A stretch of DNA of 64,000 nucleotides from Plumapathes pennacea (Eukaryota; Cnidaria; Anthozoa; Antipatharia; Myriopathidae), in the NCBI GenBank assembly GCA_964036295.1, contig OZ038462.1:19734863-19798862 (forward strand), read 5' to 3'. The position numbers and the translations under genes were made by a program. Below the pieces are notes generated by a model. The model did no database searches. It was not told the origin of the DNA and saw nothing but the letters and a program-made list of their open reading frames with translations. Shown here in pieces: positions 45,741 to 57,488 of the stretch (position 1 is the stretch's first letter; the number at the start of each line of letters is the position of its first letter).

Positions 45741-48700
45741 GACCCATCAAATATTTCCTTCCGCGCGTGATTGGTAGAATTGTGACACGTGACCGAATAA
45801 CGTCCGCTCGTGAGCGGACATTATCAGCGAATAACCCCCGCCTAGCGAACTAACGCTGTTTATTGACAATATCCGAACACAGTTCTAATTATTTAGTCAC
45901 AAAAATCATTACAAGACGACTACTGAGGAGGACATCAATTTATTGGCCGAAAATGCAGTTCCAGAAAGCACTAAAAAGCTTTTTAGGACCAATCGGAAAG
46001 CGTTGCAAACGCAAAACCAAAGCAATCACACGATTACTTTCGACAGTCATGCGAAAACGGCTCTACTGCAACTCGTCCTACTTCTGCAACAAAATTTTGC
46101 AACTTGAAACATCAAAAATTTGTCGCGCGGCAAGTTGCGCGAAGGGTGGTAACACGCACAACATCACCCTCCAACTTGCAACGCAACAATGTTGCGCGAC
46201 AACTTCAGTGCACGGATTTTTTGCTCGTATTAATGCACCTTTAAGGCAATATTCAAATTCTGTGATACAAAGAAACCGTACTTCGAGAAAACCTTAGAGC
46301 AATTTCCCGCTCAGAAGATGACTTATTTCGTCTTGCGTGATCAATTTTCACAAGTAAAGTTTTGCCGGCTAGGAAATGAATCCTGACGATATTTTTTATC
46401 AGACTTAATAGATACAAATTTTCAATAAACGAAGACCCCATTAAGCTTTCTGAACAAAGAAGAACATATGTCAATTGAAACGATGACAGCAAAAGCTAAA
46501 CGCAACATTGATTTATTTTCCATCTTTCATGAGAAACGCTTTGACCCAATTTGGGCGGAAAATTGAACCGTTTGGCCTAAGTCTTGTTGATTTGTCGTAT
46601 AAATGAACAATTTATAACGCGATTAAAACCTACTCGTAAAAATACTCCGCCGTAATTGCACAGTCCATCCATTAAAACAATTTACCCTATGCGTACGTAG
46701 ACACACCATAGATACATAGATATACAGACATGACACACGCACCCATTTTCCTACTTACTTTCAAAGCCGTGAGACTTTTTATAACCTCCATTCGCGCCTC
46801 CAAGCCCCCAGTGTGCGCGCCATCGGTCACTATAATCAGGACGTCAGGTATGTTGTCTCTGTTGCTGTTGCCTGGTGAGAACAGTGCATTGTTTGCCGTT
46901 ATCAGAGCCTTATCCGTCCGCGTTCCGATCGCTTGCTTTTCAAATTCCAGCTTCGTTTTCACAGCACTAGGACTCTGGCTGCCCAGGTCTGTGAATGGAA
47001 TGAGCAACTTGGCTTCGAAGTTGTACACTATCAGCCCGACGTGGCTGCCGTCATGTGACACCTTGAAAGCGTGGGCAAGTTTCACAATAAAATCTTTGAG
47101 AATTGGTACTTTGAGCTTAGGAATACTATCCGACATGTCCACTATAATCCCCAGGTCAACGGCATTGTCGCAAGGCGGAGGACCTGTAATGATGTTTCAA
47201 AAAGCGTCACTGCTTTTTCTTGCTTATGAGTGCTATAGAACGGTAAAGCATGACATGATTATTTTTAATTTTCCATTTGAACCACCGGCTTAAACCACAA
47301 TCTACATCACTGCCACAATAACGTATGCAGAATTTTTAAAACCGTAAGCACAAATGAAAGTAAAAATAATAAAGTCTTGAAATTTCCACATATTAATAGC
47401 TTACTACTTATTTACATTCAGTTCCTGCTCAACGAGAGCTAATTATTTATACGTTTTTGATAAGTCAAAATGAGTCGTATACATTCATGAACAACAACTT
47501 GCATTGTCACGGTAGGCCGGGTGGTAGTATAGGGATGGGTTGGGGGAAGGGCACGGAGCTCGTGCAAGTAGAACTATTCTAGGGAGGGGAGAGTGAGGCC
47601 AATAAAATACGTCCACTCACATATGTAATGATTGCACGACATCTCTTCTTGACTAAAACCAAGCATTGAACAGTCTTTTCCTCCGTATTTCGGTGCGGGG
47701 TTTGTGCACGTTCTCACGCGGACTTTCCTCCCCGTTTCACAGGTCTTTGTACAATCGCCCCAAGGCCCCCACTCAGAGTACCCACCATTCACCGGGGTCT
47801 CAGGCTCTGGACAGAGGACAAAGAAAGCTTGACGTTCTCGTTTTGTAAACTTTTAAAGCATATCATACAATCAACACTGCAGCTCAATTAGGGAACGTGA
47901 CTGTGCAGTGTTAAACCGCAAACATTTAGAATTGTAAAATCATCCAAACAAGCCTCAAAAAATTAAATTTGTTGTTGGTTTTAGGACCTTGTAAAAGCGA
48001 CTAAAAGTTTACATCTTGGTGATCGCTATCGTCGGAGACCCATCCACCCCTGGGTCTCCAAGGATGGGTGATCGCTGCAAATACTAATACCTTTTAAGCT
48101 ATTAAAACAAGTATGAGAGATTTGTACAAACTGCATTTTTTTTTTTGAGCCCCATGCACACGAGCAAGTTTTCTATGACAGGTTTTCTGTGACAAATGTG
48201 TATACGGTCGAGCAACTTTTTTTTGACAAGTTTCTTTGACAACTTTTCGTTGTTTCTTTTCCTTTTGATATGGAATTTCATAAACATTTCGCGTGATCTC
48301 AAAGCCTCCAATAAGAGGCTTGTTGCTTTATTTGACTAATTCAAATACTTTGTTATCAATGTTGTAGACGTCGCCATCTTGACCGTGCGAACACGCTCGC
48401 CAATAAAGACCTGGGAACTAAAGTTTTCCGAAAAACTTTGCAAGTTTTTGTGTACACGAGCAAATTTCACATGTGACAAGTTTTCTTTGTCATAAAAAAA
48501 CTAGCACGCTAGCTTTTCAGTAAATGCATTTGTCATAGTAAATTTGGCCAAATTTCCTCATGTACACGAGCAAAAAGAACTTGTCGCAGAAAACGTGTCA
48601 TATAAAACTTGCTCGTGTGCATGGGGCTTTTATTTAGAATGTATAACCGACAAATGAGCACACGTCTTACTTGGACACGCTTGCTTCTTGCAAACTTTAG

Positions 48701-51700
48701 TTTCTTGGCCACCTCCCAGCCCTCCTTGCAAACAGTCTTTCCCGCCATTTTGTGGAGCTGGGTTGTCGCATTTGCGAGTGCGAGTTTCTATTCCTGAATT
48801 GCACGTCACTGAGCATGCGCCCCACGCGCTCCATGAAGAATAGCCACCGTCAACTGAAGACAAAGCAAAAATATTAATGCTCTGAAAAGACTCTGCTACA
48901 GATACAAAACTGAACATATTGAATGATTAAAGATGTCCAAGTGCATGCTTCTAAAACACTCTGTTAATAGATAGGGCATAAAATATACATACGGCGTATA
49001 CTTTCAATTTGACGCCATGAGTATACAGTAAGAGTTATTAAACCAGAATATTAAATAGTGGAAAAGATTACACGAGGAACAAACTGTTGTGTGCTCACAC
49101 TTGCGCTAGAATCAGGCTTTGGCACGTGGGAATGCTGATCGGGTATTTGAGGTTTCTCCTCACTTGCAAGCTAGTATTTGCTAGTCAACCAAATATAACG
49201 AGGTCAATCAATTTGGTGAGCGCTTGTAGTTAGTGTGACCACGGCAAAGAGCATCAGTCCCTTAACAAACAAGGAGAAAAGGTTGACATCTTAATTGAGG
49301 CATTCTTTCTGTGCAAATTTCTTTTCATTTTCATGCAAGTCAAATTCATTTTCATAAGAAAGGTTTCGCACTAGGCCTCGGTTTAAACAGAGGGAATAAG
49401 CATCTTGGGAATGGTCCATTGCTGAACAGTGGAGTAACTCTTTTTTAAGTTTTTCCGTTACCTTTAAGGCGGTAAACATAGTTTGTCCGTTGCTTCCCAA
49501 CGCACGCATCTTGTACATTGTCGTTGCAGCTACCGTTTAGTTTCTTGTTGTCGCATCTGCCACTTTTACCGTATTTACTGTAGTCGTTCGCTCCACCAGG
49601 ACCACTCCAACATTCTCCGTACCACTGCAGCCCGAACACTTCATAACCCTTCTCCAAAGCTTTCTTGGCACAGCGACATGCCAGACTGAAAAAGACAACA
49701 AAATAGTTAATGAACGATAAACAGGTGCTCTATTGACCGACCGCACATTTTACATGAATGAGACCAAATTTTCGGACCCAAAAGAAATATTTCCTTTTCT
49801 CCGCTTAAAATACTAAAGTAAAAAAAGACACCACGAGAGTGCGAGATACGAAGTCTAAATGAAATTAATACAATATGTTTGACATATATATACAAATGCT
49901 TTATAATTTATCAACCCTAAAAATAGACTATATGCTTTAATCAACCCTAAAAATAGACCCTGCCAATATTCTTTCTACCCAGAAAATCCGCCTGAAATAT
50001 TGTAACCCAGAACAGCCCCCAAATCACCAATTTCAACCAAAACAAGGTCTTTGCACCTCCTCCTAACTAATATACCTGAGTACCCCTCCCCTAGTACAAA
50101 ATACTGTGTTTTCATCTACTGTCTACATATTGTCGATAGTAGGTCAAATAAAACAAATTAACAAAAATTTGAAACCAGAGCGTTTTTCATTAGCATGGCC
50201 AGAAATGGCGGACAACGGAAAACTCGCGCGACCAATTTCAATTTTGAAAGCTTGTTCTCAGCCAATGAAACCGCACGAAAAACAATAAAAATGATTAGTA
50301 TAATATACCACACAAGGGAATAGTGCTTTTCGCGCGCTCTGATTGGTTCCTCAATCTCGGAATATCAAATACTATTCACCTCCCGGCGGCTTCCTCGCCA
50401 AAAAGGCTCGGTAAGTATCCACCGCTATTCACCTCCACTTCGGCGAATAATTGTTAACTATTCACCTCCCGGCGGCTTCCGGTAAAACAAAATGGCGCGC
50501 GAACCCAACTTTTGCCCACTTTTGTCGGAAATAAAACAGCTATTTGGGAGTTGGCTATTAAACGTGTGTGGTATATACTAAAACAATTATTTGCCTCATT
50601 GTCGGTAAATAGCGGTGGATATTTACCTCGCCAAAACGGCTCGGTAAATATCCACCGCTATTCACCTCCACTTTGGCGAATAATTGTTAAGTATTAAACC
50701 AATCAACGCACGCCTGTATTCGCAAAGTGCGAAAGAGCAAACGGCATCGACCGATCTATTTGCAAAATAGCTGGGGGGAAAGCTTGACGTCTCGTATATA
50801 AAGTGCCGCCCCTAATGCGCATGCGTGTCTGCTATTTCTGGCCATACAAACTGGTATTGGCGAAAGAATATTCAGTAAATTAGAAGACTTTGTATTCGCC
50901 CGCCATGTTGGTGTACAGCTTCAGTACACCAACATGGCGGCCAAATATACGCTACATCAGAAGTTCTAGAAATACGGAAACTGTTATTAATTTTCGCTGC
51001 AAAGACTTGTAAGAATTGAGATTTAAATTTTACTATGTACAAAAGTCGACTGATAGAGTGAATGCTCAGCCGAGCCTGCAATCATAAACTTCAAAATGCT
51101 GTATCTCAAAGTAATGCAGTGCATATACACCAAACTTTGCATGAATATTAAAGTTACTGATATATAAAGGATATGCTAAAGGAAACGGCATTATAGGATA
51201 AGCGGTTTAGATTTTACGGATTTTGATGACACAGTATACATAGAGCGAGTGCAAATTTGATCTTATTTTTCCACATGTACAATAGAAAAGCATTGTTTTA
51301 TATATAAAAAGAAATTACAGTAAAATACATTAATGACAGGTCCCTTATGTGGCCAGACAAACATGACTATAGGTTTCGCACATTGCTTACTAGTACCTGT
51401 GAAGATACGTGCCGTAGTTCTGCCAGTCTATGCGATGTCCATCGTTATGTTTACTGGAGTCATCCCTGTCGGTGATGAGCAAATCTGGAAGACTTCGACT
51501 CTTCCCTGTATGTTCATGGAAGCAACCAACTTTCTCCCATGCCCTCTTGCAATTGATGAAGCCTTTGAAAGTGTCACAGAATATTCCCTTTAGATGCCAT
51601 AAATACCTAATCATGCATGTTTGAGTAACCAAGCGAAATACTTAGCCTCAATGAGGCGGTCAGTGGGATTAAAATAAATTTACGTTCTTCTCATGTGTCT

Positions 51701-54190
51701 CTACTAAAATTAAATATTCAAAAATCGCAAAGTAAACTTCATGACATTTTTACATAAACACAACAGAGTTTACTTTCGTGCATGTTCTGCGCCCCACATC
51801 GTTTTTCGTGTTACCAACTATGACGTCAATCCAACATGGCCGTCGTGCGGTAAGGCGACACAGGAATAAACCTAGCAGCTAAACGGAGTCGATCCGTGAA
51901 CCCCCCCCCTCCCCCCCCCCCCACCACACACACACACACACACACACACAAACACCTTTTTTTTTTTAGAAATTCGAATCTGGTACACAAAACGATTATT
52001 TGTAGCGAATTTAAGGAAAATCTGTGGAGTAAAAATTGCGCAATCGCATTACCTTAAGTTTCATTAAGTTCAGAAGTTGGAAGTGCTAACACATTGCTAT
52101 TAGAATAGACTCGTTGAAAGATTGATTTCATTTGAGTGGTCACACCTTTAATTTTTATTTGACACAAGTTCAGCAATTGGAAGTGAATACTGGTATTAGA
52201 ATGTACTCATTGAGAGCTTTGATTTGAGTGGTCACACCTTTTGGGTTTCATTTGACAGCTCAGGAACTGAAAGTGAATACTATTATTAGAATATATTAAT
52301 TAAGAGCTTTTACTTGAGTAGTCACACCTTTAGGTTTCATGTGATAGTTCAAGAGTTGGCAGTGAACACTGTTATTAGAATATACCCATTGAGAGCTTTC
52401 ATTTGGGTGGACACCTTTAGGTTTCATTTGACAGTTTAGACTTTGGACGTCTTTTAGGTTGAATCATGAAAGTCATGAACCTTTAGTTGTTAAAACAAGT
52501 ATTAGACATCGCCAGAAATTTCAGACATTTTGAGTCCCCGATTGTTCCGGTCTGTTCCAGCGGCTTTCGGTATGATATTAGCTCCTGAGCGCCCGCGCGT
52601 TTTCCCGCCAAAGTTGCATGCTGAGTTTTGCTGAAATAACACAATCACGCTATATTTTTGTATCTTTTCCAATTAAACCACCATATGTGATGCAATTTCA
52701 CCTATGCGAAAGGCGGATCATGAAAATAAGCTTTCGCTTGCTGCAATTTCCGTTTAACTTGGAGCTTTCTGGCCAAAGCTTTTAACCCCTAAAGTGAGGG
52801 CATTTTACTGGATTTGCGACATACGACAACGCAGCAGAGCAACGCGGCTGATCGTGTGAGCCACAACTTCAATCACAAAATGTGTACATCGAATTTGACT
52901 CTGGGAACTTACGGAGGTATTGCATGAAATGCTTAACTCTTCGTTAACAACATTTCGGTTGCACATTTTTTCCAGAACTCGGCGTTCGTCTATAAAATGC
53001 AACTTACCGAGTGCTACTGGCCACATTTTTCGCCTTTTTTTCCCATTTCCCTATGTAATCCCTTATGGCATCGATCGAAACGGTTTTTTGTAGTTTGTAT
53101 ACATTGAATTTCTGGCGAAGAGATTTGTGCAAACTGCAATTCTTTTAGTTTAGAATGTATCAGCGACAAATCATCACACGTCTTACTTGGACACGCTTGC
53201 TTCTTGCAAACTTTAGTTTCTTGACCATCACCCAGCCCATCACGGAAATTTGAGCAATATTGACAAAAACGCTCGAAAGTTTTGTTTCCCGAAAGACCTG
53301 ATTTTTCGCGAAAATCTTTCATCGATCTGATCTAGACCGCACTCTATACCTTTAACGTGTATGAAAAACGTAATACTAGATCTGCATTCTTTAGTCCCAG
53401 ACCTTTACAACGATATATTGTACGTGTATATGTTCTAAACAGCAACGGTACAATGATTTTTTTTTTTCCGAGAATATTTTTGAGGAACGCGCGAACCTTT
53501 ATCGAGACCTTAAGTTTCATTAGGTTCAGGATTTGGAAGTGCTGCCACATTGCTATTAGAATAAACTCATTAAAAGATCGATTTCATTTGAGTGGTTACA
53601 CCTTTAACTTTTATTTGACAGTTTAGCAATTGGAAGTGAATACTATTATTATAATATACTCATTGAGAGCTTTCATTTGAGTGGTCACACCTTTAGGTTT
53701 CATTTGACAGTTCAGGAACTGGAAGTGAACACTTATTAGAATGTACTCATCGAGGACTTTCATTTGAGTGATCACACCTTTAAGGTTTCACTTGACAGTA
53801 CAGTAATTGGAAGTTAATACTGCTTAGAATGTACTCATTGAGAGCTTTCATTTGAGTGGTCACACCTTTAGGCTTCCTTTGACAGTTCAGAAGTTGGAAG
53901 TGAACAGTTATTAGAATGTACTCATTGAGAGCTTTCATTTGAGTGGTCACACCTTTAGGTTTCATGTGATAGTTCAAAAGTTGGAAGTGAACACTGTTAT
54001 TAGAATGTACCCATTGAGAGCTTTTATTTGGGAGGACACCTTTAGGTTTATATGACAGTTCAAAATTTGGATGTGATTTAGGTTGAGTCAAAAGGTGAAA
54101 GGGGCAAGTAACAAAAATTAAAAAGCGTGACTTACTTGCATCCACGCCAGTCATCAACGCGAAGACCGCCAGGATCGCGTAAATCTTCAT
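45095..54190 (-). CDS. Coadhesin-like protein, gene 3: signal peptide-Cys-rich YGECWSG domain-TSP1-TSP1-vWA (complete)
   Basis: Seven coding exons: 54190-54136, 51562-51397, 49685-49462, 48853-48671, 47806-47621, 47183-46759 and 45259-45095. They total 1404 nt, exactly 468 codons (467 aa), with all phases compatible (1, 2, 1, 1, 1, 0, stop). Order: signal peptide 1-18; Cys-rich domain about 19-148; TSP1 149-209 and 210-271; vWA 272-467 with MIDAS DMSDS, IGTRTDKA and IVTDG. The domain order is the reverse of gene 2: TSP1 precedes a single C-terminal vWA. No membrane span is seen, so it is secreted. Function in matrix or skeletal organic matrix is inferred from the family. Minisatellites, a MITE and a TSP1 pseudoexon lie in its introns. 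A 5' UTR exon ending at 54624 is likely. Confidence 0.9.
45411..45460 (+). mobile_element. Possible tRNA-derived SINE fragment
   Basis: gaaggtcacgggttcgattc matches a tRNA B box and T-arm. No A box or anticodon arm could be fitted upstream. Confidence 0.35.
45690..45737. repeat. (TA)n microsatellite
   Basis: About 23 TA units, in gene 3 intron 6. Confidence 0.95.
45738..45850. repeat. Dispersed repeat with internal hairpin
   Basis: Partner of 9822-9895, followed by the palindrome aataacgtccgctc/gagcggacattat. Confidence 0.65.
45985..46240. repeat. Dispersed repeat, relative of 63310-63650
   Basis: gcaaacgcaaaaccaaagca and tactttcgacagtcat are shared. It then runs into a gcaacaatgttgcgcgac-rich stretch. 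The 144-codon frame across it is spurious. Confidence 0.65.
46759..47183 (-). CDS. Gene 3 exon 6: vWA N-terminal part
   Basis: 425 nt, acceptor ttacag, donor GTAAGT. Starts PPPCDNAVDLGIIVDMSDS; contains AIGTRTDKALITA and LIIVTDGAH. The leading GT completes the last TSP1 Cys codon. Confidence 0.93.
47621..47806 (-). CDS. Gene 3 exon 5: TSP1 domain 2
   Basis: 186 nt, phase 1-1, donor GTGAGT as in gene 2. NGGYSEWGPWGDCTKTCETG, then RVRTC, GGKDC and SCNHYIC. Confidence 0.93.
48148..48628. mobile_element. MITE with AGCCCCATGCACACGAGC ends (gene 3 intron 4)
   Basis: Inverted termini of about 25 nt; acacgagcaa/ttgctcgtgt repeats inside. The duplicated intron piece at 53120-53165 is the empty site: there tgcaaactgcaattctttta runs straight into gtttagaatgtat. 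Confidence 0.85.
48671..48853 (-). CDS. Gene 3 exon 4: TSP1 domain 1
   Basis: 183 nt, phase 1-1, acceptor tcttcag, donor GTAAGA. VDGGYSSWSAWGACSVTC, then RKC, GGKDC, KVC and QAC. Its 3' end and adjoining intron are duplicated at 53.1-53.25 kb. Confidence 0.93.
49462..49685 (-). CDS. Gene 3 exon 3: Cys-rich YGECWSG domain, second half
   Basis: 224 nt, acceptor tttcag, donor GTAACG, phase 2-1. LACRCAKKALEKGYEVFGLQ then WYGECWSG, later NDNVQDACVGKQRTNYVYRL. The pattern A-x-x-x-G-Y-x-x-F-G-x-x-x-Y-G-x-C-W-S-G recurs in predicted secreted cnidarian proteins (from memory). I know no named function. Confidence 0.85.
50194..50846. mobile_element. TIR element, CATGGCCAGAAAT ends, short form (gene 3 intron 2)
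   Basis: Ends CATGGCCAGAAATGGCGGAC and the inverse tgtctgctatttctggccat. The interior repeats ctattcacctcc and ggtaaatatccaccgc in both orientations. Same ends as 55948-57095. Confidence 0.8.
51397..51562 (-). CDS. Gene 3 exon 2: Cys-rich domain, first half
   Basis: 166 nt, phase 1-2; acceptor tttcaaag, donor GTACTA. FINCKRAWEKVGCFHEHTGK then SRSLPDLLITDRDD and IDWQNYGTYLH. It bridges exactly the phase-1 signal exon and the phase-2 start of the next exon. The acceptor has a poor pyrimidine tract. Confidence 0.8.
51901..51960. repeat. Poly-C followed by (CA)n
   Basis: C-run, then about 14 CA units, then a T-run. Confidence 0.9.
52060..52470. repeat. ~90-bp minisatellite, array 1 (gene 3 intron 1)
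   Basis: About 4.5 units containing catttgagtggtcacacctt and ttggaagtgaatact. Confidence 0.9.
53110..53245 (-). pseudogene. TSP1 pseudoexon fragment (gene 3 intron 1)
   Basis: The 3' third of a TSP1 exon (GDGQETKVCKKQACPS, donor GTAAGA kept) plus about 80 nt of following intron. It is nearly identical to 48630-48730 minus the MITE. The upstream Cys/Trp core is missing, so it cannot encode a domain. Confidence 0.85.
53508..54090. repeat. ~90-bp minisatellite, array 2 (gene 3 intron 1)
   Basis: About six units of the same repeat as array 1, with the same leading variant (cattgctattagaata). The two arrays are duplicates flanking the TSP1 pseudoexon. Confidence 0.9.
54136..54190 (-). CDS. Gene 3 exon 1 (coding): signal peptide
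   Basis: MKIYAILAVFALMTGVDA plus A, 55 nt, donor GTAAGT. The acceptor tgtgacag lies just upstream of the ATG. Confidence 0.88.
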
Positions 54191-54623
54191 TTTTTTCTGT
54201 CACAAGAATAAGGAGAATATCATAAGAAAGAAAACCCTTAGGCAGTTGCCTTTCAATTCAAATGGAAAAGACGCAAGGCATTGGAAGCTGCATGAACTTG
54301 ACCAGAAATGTACTCTGATAATCGAGTTTGCCGATGTGAGCACCCGTTCCCGGACGCGTTTTCTCGAGTATTAATTTTGAGAAAGTCGTTGCCGATTTCT
54401 TAAGGTAAAAAAACGTATTCAAGAATATTCTTACGAACATTTACACTTGTGGGTCAGGACTGCAGGTGACTCAAACATGATCTTCAAAAAATGAAATGTT
54501 TTCCATTTCCCTTACTAACACACAATAACAGTTTATGTCTTATGTAAGTATCGTGTACATCACTGAATAAATGAAACAAACTTTCCAAAATGTAACTCAA
54601 GAGAAGTACAGTTTCATATTTAC

Positions 54624-54690
54624 CTGTGACCGTCCGAGGATTAAATCACTGCTCCGCTCCCTTTGAGCGTTGAAATATCTGACCACTAAA
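54624..54690 (-). promoter_or_regulatory. Probable 5' UTR exon of gene 3
   Basis: Minus-strand donor ggtcacag/GTAAATATG at 54624/54623, about 430 nt before the signal-exon acceptor. The upstream limit is unknown, and it does not resemble the gene 2 first-exon copies. Confidence 0.45.
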
Positions 54691-54699
54691 GCAGTCTGT

Positions 54700-55945
54700 G
54701 ATCTTTCTTTATTACTCTACCTTAATCATTTTCTTTATTACTTTCTTTATCCTAATTACTCTACCTGATTATTTTTGTTATTAAACTACCTTATTTATTA
54801 TCGGTCCCGACACGTTTAAAGTAGGATGAACCAAAATTAAAGTGACCCAAATAAAACAAACTGACTGTGTTTTAACATGGTTCTCGACTAAGTTTCGTGT
54901 GCTGGTTGTGATTGTCCGGGTTAGAGTAGTCTTCAGGAAGACTGTTGTTGGTGACTGACGTTTCCACACTTGAGCGGAAGTCATCTTCAGGTAGTCACAA
55001 GCAACATAACGTTTAAACTCCTGAGTTCAAACCATTATATACCATAATACTGAATTTGCTTCTTACGATGGCCAAGGTGTCGACCATAGATGCCGCAACG
55101 GGTCAATACAAAAAGGCGCACACAAAAATGTATTGGACAGGTCATTATGAGCAAACAATGTACCGTGTTCATATAAAAAGAAATTAATATATCAGTAACA
55201 TATCAACAATCTTAACGCATTGGTTTAATTCTAGTTTAGCGAGGAACGTTGTTTTTTTAAGGTTTTTTCAAGCAAAATTATTTCCCAATCATATTTCATA
55301 CACCGGGCTGGGTAACTGAAAACTATAGGTTTATTATATTTTGTATAAATATTCTTGTAGTCTTTTCAAGAAAGATATTTTTAAAATGACCGAAACTAGA
55401 AAGTACAATTAGAATAACTGACTTTAAATTCAACTAAAACATTAAAGGAAATGACTGCTGTGTATTTTAAGACTAAAGTAACTCAACTGCAAGCGAAACA
55501 AAAAATATATATATATATATATATATCCAAAGAGGTTTCTTCACAGATGCCGACAATGTATACAGAATGCCCGAACATTTGCGCTTCTTTTCTTTTTCCG
55601 TATCCTTTTCACACGCTACTGGGCCATTATTGTATTTCAATTACATTCATTTCAGCTTGAGTTCGCAACTCAAATTTCACTGTCGCTCTTCTTCTCGTTT
55701 ATAAACTTGTGAAGTCCTCCATAAATGTCCAAAAAGAAATTGATTAAATAGTTATCTCTTTATCCTTTATTTGTATAGCTTTTGTTGTAGTCCTGAAGAG
55801 GATTCTTCCGTAAGTGTGGTGAAGTTGGTATCCTCAATAAAAATTATTATTATTCCACTCATAACAGCCAAACGAAGTTTTATTTATAAACGATAATTCA
55901 TTTGTCAAATGGTGTGAAACTTAATATCTGCAAATTTGAATGGTT
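54700..55945. other. Intergenic between genes 3 and 4, no gene seen
   Basis: Holds a (TA)n tract at about 55505-55527 and a duplicated cttcaggtag/cttcaggaag phrase near 54930-54995. No exon was recognised. Confidence 0.4.
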
Positions 55946-55947
55946 CT

Positions 55948-57095
55948 CATGGCCAGAAATAGCGGACATTCTGAGCCTGCAACATTGTCAGCGGGCCGGG
56001 TATTTCCCGCCACAATGTGCGTCCGCGGCAGCTTTTCCCGCCCAAAATCGCGGACAGCAGTTTGTTTATCAAACGTACAACTAGCTGAAGTATGCCGGGT
56101 TGCAATCAATCACTGCGATCACTCAATCACTGCGATCGCTCAGAAAAGTGTTCAGAGACCACTGGATTGCTACGATCACTGCGATTGCTGAAAAACTGTT
56201 CCGAGATCGTAGTGATTATTGGAAACAGCATGCGCGAATGGAAAAGCTGAAATGTTTCAAAGCGACTGGTGACACGCACGGTCAGTTTCGTAAAACTTGG
56301 TGCTGTAGCTTAATTGCAAATTCTATGCTGAAGTTAGAAGAAAGGATGGACAAGTCTTACAATTTAGCGGTATTAAAACAGTTCCTGCTTTGCTGGACAG
56401 AGTTTCCTTGTCCGTTCTTGAACAACCGTATTTATGCGCCACGATTCGCGACGTCTCTTTCAAAGCTTCATTAAATTCCCAAAACAAATCCTGAACTCAC
56501 TTTGCAGGATGGTTTACTCACAAGGTTTTAAACAACTTGGTCGATCGCCGGGGCCGATCGAAGGGAGCTAGAACCGATCGCGAGTAGCATCGAACCTTGC
56601 TTCACTAAGCGTGCGTATCGAGTGATTGTGCGGCTAAATTCAACAAAACACATCTTTATAATCCAAAAACGCAAGAGATACAAAGTGCCGAGGGTTACCA
56701 ATAAGTTTGTTCAGAAGAATGACCTTTCTCGAAGTAAGAACCGATTGAACAGCTTCGATATTTCAACAACTTCGAGGCAAAATGGTCAGTTACTCTCATC
56801 CAGTATGCCGTTTTCAGCTTGTCTGCCATACTGTTGTCTCTTAGACGTGTCTTGCATCTTTACATTGGAAAAACGCAAGAAGTACATATGGACAGCTACT
56901 GATTTTGTGTTAATATTTTCGGTATCCTTGTATTATAAGAGAATCCGGTTGAACAGCTTGCTATTTAGTCTCTAGTTCAAAGGTACGATGATTTTTGTGT
57001 CCATCTCCATAGTAAAGTCTCTTGTTTAGTTTACACTGAAAGCCAAATAAATTGCAGCCCATAATGCGCATGCGTGTCCGCTATTTCTGGCCATG
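55948..57095. mobile_element. TIR element, CATGGCCAGAAATAGCGGAC ends, long form
   Basis: Ends CATGGCCAGAAATAGCGGAC and its inverse (57076-57095). It contains a 124-codon plus-strand frame (56100-56474) that starts with cactgcgatc repeats; no domain was recognised. 1148 bp, related to 50194-50846. Confidence 0.8.
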
Positions 57096-57488
57096 AAAGT
57101 ACTGTGCAACAATAAAAGCAATTACTCTTGCGAATGGCGGAGAATCATTTACTAATAGTTATAGAGTAACGTGCCCTGAATCCTCCAGTCACATCACAGA
57201 TAACTTAAAAATTTGATGGGTCCGTTACATAAAAGTTATTAGAACGATCTTTACAGGCTACAATATTATTTTCTAATGGTAGTAGTCAAGAGAGAAACAC
57301 CAAAAGAAACTAGACAATAATGTAATACTTCAATAATTTTATTGATTATCTCCCTGCTTGGCACCAGCGACTTCCTCTCCAAGCATCTACCAATTCCCAA
57401 CAACGCAAGTAATTATCCACCGCTTCCCAACCATGCTCCCCTTTATATCAGTAAATACTATGTGCTGCTGTGCAGGTCTCTGCAAAAT

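Noticed and set aside
45863..46297. 144-codon frame with many Cys, Arg and Thr
   Set aside because: It covers two dispersed repeats whose relatives (63310-63650, 19750-20198) do not keep the frame, and it lies within a gene 3 intron.
46730..47293. 187-codon plus-strand frame
   Set aside because: It is the exact antisense of the gene 3 vWA exon; no signal or domain on the plus strand.
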